From assembly GCA_024682395.1 (NCBI GenBank), contig JAIKZH010000012.1:1-64000 (forward strand): DNA of 64,000 nt, written 5' to 3'. The notes under the pieces are model-generated. The model saw only the letters and a list, made by a program, of their open reading frames with translations, did no database searches and was not told the origin of the DNA. The stretch comes from Bacteroidaceae bacterium (GTDB lineage: Bacteria > Bacteroidota > Bacteroidia > Bacteroidales > Bacteroidaceae). Each line of letters starts with the position of its first letter. Position 1 is the stretch's first letter. The position numbers were made by a program, and so were the translations under genes. This document shows, in pieces, positions 44,046-50,966 of the stretch.

Positions 44046-45521
44046 ATGAAACAAATTTATTGCTTATCATGGCTGCTGTGGGTAGTATGTGTGAGCCAAC
44101 TAAATGCACAGAATCAAGAACAATTTAAAGAAATTTTTGACCTTGGACTACCTGTAGTTATCATCAATACAGTGGATGAAGAAATGCCCATTGCTGATGA
44201 AGTTGATCCCCCTGAAGGTTGCTGGGGAATGACGATTAATAATAAATCAAAGGTTTACGGACGATTACGTAAATATGATAAGGACGGTGCTCTTTTGTAT
44301 GATAGTGGTGATTACACTAAGGACAAAAGTGGCGTGTCGCTAAAGTTGCGTGGTAACACAAGCGCACGTTGGCCTAAAAAACCATACAAAGTTACTCTTG
44401 AAAAGGCGGCTGATCTACTCTGTAGAGACAACGATATGTACAATGACAAAGAATTTGCCTTGTTGACTCCAAGAGGCTATTACGACTATCCATCGCCCTT
44501 AGTGCTGATGATTGGTACATGGGTTCAGAAACACGTGTGTAAAGGTTGGTATCCAGAAAATGAATTTGTGAATGTGATCATAAATGGTGATTATCAGGGA
44601 TTATATTCTATCTGTGAAACCGTAAAACGTAACTCCGACTGCAGAATCGATATTGATGGTGGATTAGGTTTTATTGCGGAAATTGATCCATACTGGTGGA
44701 ACGAAAACATAAGCATCGAAACATCGATATTTAAGTATGAATCCAACCCATTTAAGTTGACACTGAAATATCCTGACGAGAAAGACTATTCAGAAAACTA
44801 TTTCTCGTATATAAAGGACTATTTTGAAACATTCGAAAACAGCCTCACCACCGAGACTGTTGACGAATATCTCGATTTAGAGTCATGGGTTCGATGGCTA
44901 TTGGCTCATGATATCCTTGGCTCTGACGATTTCGCAGGTTCAAACATCTTCACTTATAAATATGACATAACTGGTGACACCAAACTACATATGGGACCTC
45001 TATGGGATTTCGACACAATTGAACAAACAGAAAACCGATGGTCAAGCATACATACTTTTCAAGGATTGTACTTCTATCAATTGCTTCAGAACGAACAATT
45101 CGTAGAACTATATAATAATATCTACAACGAAGAGTCTGAAGAGATATTCAATAAGATTATTCAACTTCATGAGGATTTCAAAAATAGTGATTTGAAAACA
45201 GCACTTAAGGCTTCAATCTCCAAAGATATAGAACGATGGCCTTACAGATATATGGAAGATGTGGACGACGCCATAGAGAATAGTGAGATGTGGTTCGTGG
45301 ACAGAAAATCATGGATGGACGAGGCTGTTACGGATATGTATATCAAAGCAAAAGAGAATCTGGCAGCAGGTATAGATGTCACAGAATATAATCCTAACAT
45401 GCAACATGATTTCTCAGAGGAAGTGTATTCAATTACAGGTATGAAACAACAAAAACTGCACAAAGGACTGAATATTATAAAAAGCGGAAAGAACCGTTTT
45501 ACAAAAGTACTTATAAGGTAA
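44046..45521 (+). CDS. Secreted CotH-family protein with T9SS sorting tail
   Basis: A 491-aa protein with signal peptide 1-22. The CotH kinase-like domain is shown by SLKLRGNTSARWPKKPYKV, FVNVIINGDYQGLYSI and MGPLWDFDT, the last resembling a metal-binding D-x-D site. CotH in Bacillus spores is an atypical protein kinase; secreted bacterial members are poorly understood. The last ~35 residues (VYSITGMKQQKL, GLNIIKSG, KVLIR) form a short type A T9SS sorting tail, so export across the outer membrane is predicted. Confidence 0.85.
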   Translation: MKQIYCLSWLLWVVCVSQLNAQNQEQFKEIFDLGLPVVIINTVDEEMPIADEVDPPEGCWGMTINNKSKVYGRLRKYDKDGALLYDSGDYTKDKSGVSLKLRGNTSARWPKKPYKVTLEKAADLLCRDNDMYNDKEFALLTPRGYYDYPSPLVLMIGTWVQKHVCKGWYPENEFVNVIINGDYQGLYSICETVKRNSDCRIDIDGGLGFIAEIDPYWWNENISIETSIFKYESNPFKLTLKYPDEKDYSENYFSYIKDYFETFENSLTTETVDEYLDLESWVRWLLAHDILGSDDFAGSNIFTYKYDITGDTKLHMGPLWDFDTIEQTENRWSSIHTFQGLYFYQLLQNEQFVELYNNIYNEESEEIFNKIIQLHEDFKNSDLKTALKASISKDIERWPYRYMEDVDDAIENSEMWFVDRKSWMDEAVTDMYIKAKENLAAGIDVTEYNPNMQHDFSEEVYSITGMKQQKLHKGLNIIKSGKNRFTKVLIR

Positions 45522-45530
45522 TTGTGAATT

Positions 45531-45620
45531 CATAAGATAATAGCCTCAGGAAAAATCAAAACCGATAATCAGTATTATCTTAAAAAAGATGCGAGTATGA
45601 CAAAACGAAAGAATGAGTAA
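45531..45620 (+). pseudogene. 3' remnant of an unidentified gene
   Basis: A 29-codon open stretch containing KTDNQYYLKKD and ending KNE-stop, with no start of its own. Its stop codon coincides with the left edge of the duplicated 66-bp module, exactly as the stop of the 48775-49296 gene does at the other copy. It is best read as the tail of a lost cassette gene. Confidence 0.45.
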
Positions 45621-45680
45621 ATCATCACTCCCTAATATAAAAAAATCACAGTCTGTTAAGTGCGGACTGTGATTTTTTAT
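45615..45680 (+). repeat. Duplicated 66-bp cassette-end module, copy 1 (contains terminator)
   Basis: It runs from AGTAAATCATCACTCCC through the hairpin AAAATCACAGTC/GACTGTGATTTT to TTTTAT. It is nearly identical to 49291-49356; a shorter third trace (AAGTAAATCATAACT) lies at 42045-42059. Confidence 0.85.
45646..45680 (+). terminator. Strong terminator hairpin within repeat copy 1
   Basis: AAAAATCACAGTC and GACTGTGATTTTT pair perfectly around TGTTAAGTGCG, with a T-run on the 3' side. Confidence 0.85.
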
Positions 45681-45688
45681 TATCTTTG
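45681..45688 (+). promoter_or_regulatory. -7 element of the TPR gene
   Basis: TATCTTTG immediately after the terminator and 20 nt before the ATG at 45708. No TTG lies at the usual -33 distance. Confidence 0.5.
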
Positions 45689-45707
45689 TCCAATCCCAAT
45701 AAATAAT

Positions 45708-46823
45708 ATGGAAACAAAAAACGTTGATATAGAATTTCGTGATTTGATACGGAAATTTGATAAGTTAGATTATAAGCGCTCATATAAAGCATTAAAGGCT
45801 AACGTTTTGAGCGCACTTGAGGTTTATCCTAATGATCCATACTTATTGACGTATTTGTCGTATGCGGAATACCGACTTGATAATATTGAGGCAGCTAAAG
45901 ATTATGTGAAACGTGCAGAGACTATAAATCCACTGTTTGGCTATATGTTATGTCATAAAGCATGGCTGTTGTATGATTGTAATGCGCCTTTTCAAGAAAC
46001 TTTTGATGCTTGGAAAGTTATTATAGATTTGCCATTATCAACACTTATCACTCCTGAATATGATATGGGGCTGATATGGGCAAAATCACGTCAGACTGAT
46101 GCTTATTTTTATGTGGCAAACTTATTAATGGCAAATGGAGAATATGATGAAGCTGAAAGATATGCAAGGTGTTATCTTGAAAAAAGAAAACCTGGGGTGT
46201 GGAGTAATTTCTCAAAAAAGGGTGTTGAAGACTTTCTTAGTGATTTGACATTCTATAAACAAAATAATCTTATTCCACCTTCAAGAGAAACTGGGACATT
46301 ACGCATGTATTTATCTAAGGTAGAAAAGTATATCCATACTTCATCTTACAGATTATTAAAAAAACAACTTCTTGAAGCATTAGAGATATATCCGAAAGAT
46401 GTTTATTTCCTTACAGAGATGTCGCATGCAGAATATCAACTTGGTAATATTAATGCGTCGAAAGAATATATGGAACGTGCCGAAAAAAATAATCCATACC
46501 ATTGTATATTGCTATATTATAAAGCATGGCTGGCGTTCGTGTGTGACGCCCCGATACAAGAGGCTATAGATGCTTGGAAAATAATTATAGACTCTCCTAT
46601 AGAGTCATTGACTTCTAAAAAATATGATTGTAACAAGCGATGGGCGCAATCCATTCAAATAGATGCTTATTTTTATATAGCAATTTTGTTGAATAGGTCG
46701 GAAAAATATGATGAGGCTGAAAGATATGCAAGATGCCATCTTGAGAGAAGAAAACGTGGATTTTGGAGTAGTTTCTCAAAAACGTATGTTGAAGACTTTC
46801 TCAGAAAACAATGCCACTCATAG
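45708..46823 (+). CDS. TPR-type protein made of two homologous halves, candidate immunity protein
   Basis: A 371-aa cytoplasmic protein without a signal peptide. Two halves of about 185 residues are clearly duplicated: ALEVYPNDPYLLTYLSYAEY and ALEIYPKDVYFLTEMSHAEY, then YDEAERYARCYLEKRK and YDEAERYARCHLERRK, each followed by W-S-x-F-S-K and VEDFL. Helix patterns are of tetratricopeptide type. TPR/alpha-solenoid proteins occur among immunity proteins of polymorphic toxin loci, and this one lies within such a region. The frame is open to 45660, but that part overlaps the terminator, so ATG 45708 is used. Confidence 0.7.
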   Translation: METKNVDIEFRDLIRKFDKLDYKRSYKALKANVLSALEVYPNDPYLLTYLSYAEYRLDNIEAAKDYVKRAETINPLFGYMLCHKAWLLYDCNAPFQETFDAWKVIIDLPLSTLITPEYDMGLIWAKSRQTDAYFYVANLLMANGEYDEAERYARCYLEKRKPGVWSNFSKKGVEDFLSDLTFYKQNNLIPPSRETGTLRMYLSKVEKYIHTSSYRLLKKQLLEALEIYPKDVYFLTEMSHAEYQLGNINASKEYMERAEKNNPYHCILLYYKAWLAFVCDAPIQEAIDAWKIIIDSPIESLTSKKYDCNKRWAQSIQIDAYFYIAILLNRSEKYDEAERYARCHLERRKRGFWSSFSKTYVEDFLRKQCHS

Positions 46824-46841
46824 AAAAAAAGATACAAGTAG

Positions 46842-47134
46842 ATGGAAATAATAGAATTTAAAATCAGACGTTTTAAGGAACTTATAAAAGGAATCCTTTT
46901 AGGTGATGGCGCACGTTGGTCTTTTGTTAGACTAAATGTTGTTGATTATGTATTAGATGGGTTTCAATTTACGAATAAAAGCCACGTTACAAATAGTAAC
47001 TGGATAAATAAAGACACGATATTGTATAAAATTCTATCAATAAAGAATGACTCAAACGACATCTTGTCCATGATAGACCTTAATATCTTGGATGACGATA
47101 CTTTGATGTATTCTTTCTTAAAAGAAAAAAATAT
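46842..47134 (+). pseudogene. 5' part of a small gene interrupted by an IS4-type element
   Basis: Codes for MEIIEFKIRRFKELIKG and onward for 97 codons before the insertion. Joining it to 48565-48772, with one copy of the 9-bp target duplication removed, restores a single 166-aa frame. No family is recognised; position between a TPR gene and another small gene suggests an immunity-type protein. In the present state it ends a few codons inside the IS. Confidence 0.8.
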
Positions 47135-48564
47135 TATTACTGTCCGCTAAACGCAAATCTCCTATGCCCAACCTCTTTATTACCAGTGGTTGGGCACATG
47201 TAATCCATATGACAAGCCCCTCATACTTGTTCTTTATCATATTGGGGTGCTTCAGAAGCCTGTTCAAGCATGATTTTAAGGTCTGCGTCTGGCTGGTTCA
47301 AGAATGCTTGCAGGTTGAGATAGTACATGAGGACTATTCTCACCATCGTTGCCAATCCTGAGAAGCTCCATTTGCGTTCCAGCGAGCTTTGTAGTAGTGA
47401 TAGCAACAGATTCGCAATGAGCGTGACCCAAATCTGGATTTTGATGGCATTTGCGCTTTCGCCATAGAAGTAACGCAAGGGAAAATTCTGCTTTATCTGC
47501 TTGAAGAGCGACTCTATCTGCCATCTTCTGCGGTAAATATCCACTATGGTCTCCAGTGACATATCGAAATCATTTGTAAGCAGGGATATGAGTTTGGGCT
47601 GTTTGCCTTTCTTGATGTCCACGTATGTGATGATGCGTGCTATGTGGCTTATCTTCCCCTTACGGAATACTACAACCTGCTCGCGGTATTCCATCTTACC
47701 CTCTGCGTTCATATCCATGCAGTCTGCAAGAATCTCATAGTTGAGACTCTTCTTCATCTTGGTTACGTACACCACGTCCCTTTCCGTCAGTTCCTCAAAC
47801 TTCTCATAGTTGATGTAAGCCCTGTCCATGGCGAGGATCTCACCGTGCTGATAATAATTCGGGGCCAGCATGAAGGAGTCGTTGGTGGCTGCAGAGGTGA
47901 ACTGCACGTCACATGGCACACCCTCATTGGCATGTATGACCGAATGGACCTTTATGCCGCCTTTCTTCTTGCCTGTCTTGGGATGTCGCCCCACACCCTT
48001 GAAAATGGCACTGGAGAACAATGAGATTGTCGTTGAATCTATGATCCTCAGGCGTTTCATCCACTCCTCACAGGCGTTTCCTCGGCTGTCCGAGGAAAGA
48101 ATGTCCTTGTTGCGGGCATACAGGTCGCGGTAGACATCCTCGAAGAACTTTTCAGACCGCCTGGCATTGGCATCCGAGAGCGTGCTGCGCTTGGGAACCT
48201 TCCCTATGCCTATATGATGCAGCTTCCTGACTTCTGCGGTCATTGCCGCCTCTATCTCACGCAAAGAGTCAAAACGCATGATTACCGCGAAGAGCATTGT
48301 CAGCAGGTGAGTATAACCGTCAAAGCTCTTCACATACCTCTCACTGTTGTTTTTACGGCTCATTTCAATGATTTTATCACGGTCAAGCGATTTTATTAGC
48401 TGACCATATACCGGCTGTCCGAAAAAATGTGTACTTTTGCCCATGGTTATACTTGTTTTCTAGTCAACTGCAAAGATAACCAAAAGGGCTGACACCAATT
48501 TAAAGTGCCAGCCCTAATTTGTTGATGGGATTTCAATGTTTAGCGGACAGTAATAAAAAAATAT
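47126..48564. mobile_element. IS4-family insertion sequence with 18-bp inverted repeats and 9-bp target duplication
   Basis: The element spans 47135-48555. Its ends are perfect inverted repeats: TATTACTGTCCGCTAAAC at 47135-47152 and its reverse complement at 48538-48555. Both sides carry the direct repeat AAAAAATAT (47126-47134 and 48556-48564), the target duplication. It encodes one transposase on the minus strand. Intact ends and reading frame indicate a recent, possibly active insertion. Confidence 0.92.
47221..48444 (-). CDS. IS4-family transposase
   Basis: A 407-aa DDE transposase. An N-terminal DUF4372-like part (HFFGQPVYGQLIKSLDRDKI) is followed by the catalytic core: RIIDSTTISLF (first Asp), AMDRAYINYEKF (second Asp) and YRRRWQIESLFKQIKQN (the Y-x2-R-x3-E-x6-K signature with the Glu). 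The frame is full length. The gene is distinctly more G+C-rich than the surrounding AT-rich genes, consistent with a mobile origin. Confidence 0.95.
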   Translation of the reverse strand: MGKSTHFFGQPVYGQLIKSLDRDKIIEMSRKNNSERYVKSFDGYTHLLTMLFAVIMRFDSLREIEAAMTAEVRKLHHIGIGKVPKRSTLSDANARRSEKFFEDVYRDLYARNKDILSSDSRGNACEEWMKRLRIIDSTTISLFSSAIFKGVGRHPKTGKKKGGIKVHSVIHANEGVPCDVQFTSAATNDSFMLAPNYYQHGEILAMDRAYINYEKFEELTERDVVYVTKMKKSLNYEILADCMDMNAEGKMEYREQVVVFRKGKISHIARIITYVDIKKGKQPKLISLLTNDFDMSLETIVDIYRRRWQIESLFKQIKQNFPLRYFYGESANAIKIQIWVTLIANLLLSLLQSSLERKWSFSGLATMVRIVLMYYLNLQAFLNQPDADLKIMLEQASEAPQYDKEQV

Positions 48565-48772
48565 ATTGATAGGCGTTAGTTTGCACCGTGATGATGTGTT
48601 TTATGTGGGTAAGGTAAAAACGATAAATCTCAAATCTTTTGTTTTAGATACATATGATGCACAACTAAAGAAAAGTGGTGATATGACCATTGAGTTTAAA
48701 AAAGTAAGATTTATTCAGATACATACAGATTATCTTGATTCTCTAAGTTTACTTTTAGACAATAACAAATAA
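48565..48772 (+). pseudogene. 3' part of the IS-interrupted small gene
   Basis: Continues the frame of 46842-47134 with IGVSLHRDDVFYVGKV and ends LLLDNNK. A TTG at 48566 could only serve as an artificial start. The next gene begins 2 nt after this stop, so the interrupted gene was the middle member of a three-gene operon. Confidence 0.8.
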
Positions 48773-48774
48773 TT

Positions 48775-49296
48775 ATGAAACAATATCCTATAAAAAAAAT
48801 AATTAAGCACATAATTGATAATGATATTTTATATGATTATAATGATGCGGAGGCGATGGATGTGGCATATGACGATGAAGTTAGTCTATTAAAATCATTT
48901 ATTCGAAGGCAAGATTTAACAGCATTTATGGTCAATATGGCTATAATGTATGTGAATCAAGGCTTATTATATGCAAAATCTAAATTGTCAAAAAAATTTT
49001 TTGATAATTATATGATGTGGTTTAATGTTGATGTTGATGAATATATGATGGCAACACATCATTATTATCCATGTCTAGTATGTTTTACTAGAAGGGAAAA
49101 TAAACTATTGTCATATTATTATAAAGAAAAGCCTATTGATGTCGCGACGCTAAATATATATCCATTAGTTAGTTCCATTATAGGATTAAGTGATTTTTAT
49201 TGTTATGAGCATAAATGTGAATTTGATGATACTATACAATATACCTTTATTCCTAAATTCTTTGTGGATAGGTATAATGCAAAAATGAACAAGTAA
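48775..49296 (+). CDS. Hypothetical cytoplasmic protein of the immunity region
   Basis: A 173-aa protein, rich in Tyr, Asp and Lys, with no signal peptide, membrane helix or recognised motif. It starts 2 nt after the interrupted gene. Very AT-rich DNA and position suggest a member of the cassette set, perhaps an orphan immunity gene; this is inference. The IS upstream may reduce its expression, or its transposase unit may have changed its promoter. Confidence 0.6.
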   Translation: MKQYPIKKIIKHIIDNDILYDYNDAEAMDVAYDDEVSLLKSFIRRQDLTAFMVNMAIMYVNQGLLYAKSKLSKKFFDNYMMWFNVDVDEYMMATHHYYPCLVCFTRRENKLLSYYYKEKPIDVATLNIYPLVSSIIGLSDFYCYEHKCEFDDTIQYTFIPKFFVDRYNAKMNK

Positions 49297-49356
49297 ATCA
49301 TAACTCCCTAATATAAAAAAATCACAGTCTGTTAAGTGCGGACTGTGATTTTTTAT
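49291..49356 (+). repeat. Duplicated 66-bp cassette-end module, copy 2 (contains terminator)
   Basis: Nearly identical to 45615-45680. It begins at the last codons of the 48775-49296 gene (AACAAGTAA), includes the same AAAATCACAGTC/GACTGTGATTTT hairpin and ends in TTTTAT. Confidence 0.85.
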
Positions 49357-49455
49357 CAATCATTTTTGAAAAATGATTCAATTATAGATTTTTGTATTAT
49401 CTTTGCAAGGAAAACGTATATAAGTCATGACTTTACAAACATTTAAGATGTATTT

Positions 49456-49983
49456 ATGAGAAAGATCTTATTCATATTGCCAATATTAGCTATTTTAACG
49501 ATTTCATGTGATGATAATAAGCCTGACATAGTTGATCTTGTTGTTTATCTGGGTGATGGATTTAGATATCGTTATTATAATCATGAACTTCTTAAAGAAG
49601 ATTCTACCCATTGTATAAAACTTATTCCTCAAAATATTATTGACGATCGTGAGTTTGATAATCATTTTATATTCTATCAACTTCCTGATTGTACATTTTA
49701 TCATGATATTCATGATTCAGAAATACAGATATATGATTCAGTACAAATAGATTCTCTTGATGCGTTATTTGATAAGATGCTTGATATCTTCAATTGTTAT
49801 TGGATAGTCACAAAGGAACCAAGTAAGGTTGAAGGTCCGATGACAAAGGAGGATTTTGAGAAATTGTGCAAGAAATACAATATTGAACCAAGTTTTGATG
49901 ATGGTAGCTTTGCTTATAAAACTTGGAAAGTGTATGATTTCTTCTTTAATAATTGGCCAACTAAAGAGGATGTTGTGAAATGA
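49456..49983 (+). CDS. Lipoprotein paralogue of the RHS immunity candidate
   Basis: A 175-aa protein with lipobox TISC (Cys18) followed by two Asp, as in the gene at 41441-41962. Shared features are a FxYQLPD / AYQIPN segment, CYWI, and VEGPMTKEDFEKLC against VYGPLTKKEYDRLC. The C-terminus (NNWPTKEDVVK) is longer than in the first copy and matches the gene scrap at 42098-42142. It is probably an orphan immunity protein kept after loss of its own toxin tip. Transcription likely starts in the 99-nt gap after the terminator module. Confidence 0.75.
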   Translation: MRKILFILPILAILTISCDDNKPDIVDLVVYLGDGFRYRYYNHELLKEDSTHCIKLIPQNIIDDREFDNHFIFYQLPDCTFYHDIHDSEIQIYDSVQIDSLDALFDKMLDIFNCYWIVTKEPSKVEGPMTKEDFEKLCKKYNIEPSFDDGSFAYKTWKVYDFFFNNWPTKEDVVK

Positions 49984-50029
49984 TTCTCAAATGTTTAGAT
50001 TGTATGTAAAGATATAAATTTAAAGGAGT

Positions 50030-50242
50030 ATGAAGAAAAACAATATCTTAGCAGCAGTTATTGGCGCAGCAATATGTATTCCTGTTAAAAATGGGGTGAA
50101 TAATCTGTATGATGTGGTATTCTCAGACATGATGAATTCCTCAGAAGGAGTTAAAATGTCTGTTTGTTCGTTGCTTGCAATAGTTATATCTGCTGCACTT
50201 GCTGTTGTGGTAGTATGGTTGTTGAACGTGTTAAAAAAATAA
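50030..50242 (+). CDS. Small two-helix membrane protein
   Basis: A 70-aa protein with hydrophobic segments at about residues 6-18 and 44-66 and a Lys-rich end. A purine-rich AGGAG lies 3 nt before the ATG, stronger than most ribosome sites here. No family is recognised. It follows the second lipoprotein by 46 nt. Confidence 0.5.
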   Translation: MKKNNILAAVIGAAICIPVKNGVNNLYDVVFSDMMNSSEGVKMSVCSLLAIVISAALAVVVVWLLNVLKK

Positions 50243-50372
50243 GGAGAGCGATTAAACCTTTGGTGGTGATAAGTTATCAAAGTAATAAATGGTGATGAAG
50301 AGAATGTTGTTGAATAAGTGATTTGCTTTAAAAAATTTAACCTATTTTTTAACATTAATAATATTTACTTTT

Positions 50373-50774
50373 ATGAAAAAAATTATCTTAATGCTTGTTG
50401 CTATGATATTTACAACAGGCTTATTCGCACAGGCTCCACAGGATGCACAAAGACAACGTCGTGAATTTAACCCAGAACAAATGGCGGCACGTCAGGTTAC
50501 AAGAATCAAAGAAGCTTGTGGCATTGACGAGGAACAAGCTAAGAAACTGCAGGAATTGTTCTTGAAGCAAGCTAACGAACAGAAAGAAATCATGGAAAAG
50601 ATGCGTCAGGGTGAACGCCCAGAATTCAATCCAGAAGCAATGAAGAAACGTATGGATGAACAGAATGCCGCAATCAAAGAGATTCTCACTGCAGAACAAT
50701 ATGAAAAATATGAGAATGTCATGAAGGAAATGAGAGGCCGTAGAGGTTTTGGCGGTCCTAACGGGGCAAGATAA
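50373..50774 (+). CDS. Periplasmic Spy-like / DUF4890-type protein
   Basis: A 133-aa protein with signal peptide 1-19 and a helical body rich in Gln, Glu, Lys, Arg and Met. The ILTAEQYEKYE segment near the end is the L-T-x2-Q pattern of Spy/CpxP-like periplasmic proteins, and the tail is R-G-R-R-G-F-G-G. Bacteroidetes DUF4890 proteins look like this. A chaperone or stress role is possible but unproven. Confidence 0.75.
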   Translation: MKKIILMLVAMIFTTGLFAQAPQDAQRQRREFNPEQMAARQVTRIKEACGIDEEQAKKLQELFLKQANEQKEIMEKMRQGERPEFNPEAMKKRMDEQNAAIKEILTAEQYEKYENVMKEMRGRRGFGGPNGAR

Positions 50775-50903
50775 GCGATTTCTATCACATTCAATAATGC
50801 TAAATATGAAATAAATGATATGGGCTGAGTGAATCTCAGCCTTTTTGTTGCTATTAATTATAACTTTTCTCGTTGATTTAGATGTTTATTCATAGTTAAT
50901 TAT

Positions 50904-50911
50904 TATCTTTG
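50904..50911 (+). promoter_or_regulatory. -7 element of the 7TM-HD gene
   Basis: TATCTTTG followed by GCA, 56 nt before the ATG at 50967. The -33 element is not clear. Confidence 0.5.
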
Positions 50912-50966
50912 CAAAAAATAATGAAGTGTGTCTTCATATAAAAAATACTGGTAATCAACGGAAAAG

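Noticed and set aside
48566..48772. Independent 68-aa gene starting at TTG
   Set aside because: It is the in-frame continuation of the gene at 46842 interrupted by the IS; the TTG is an internal Leu codon.
45615..49356. Integron-like attC sites at the cassette borders
   Set aside because: No integrase gene or attC core (GTTRRRY) pairing was found; the shared block is a terminator and recombination by homology explains it.
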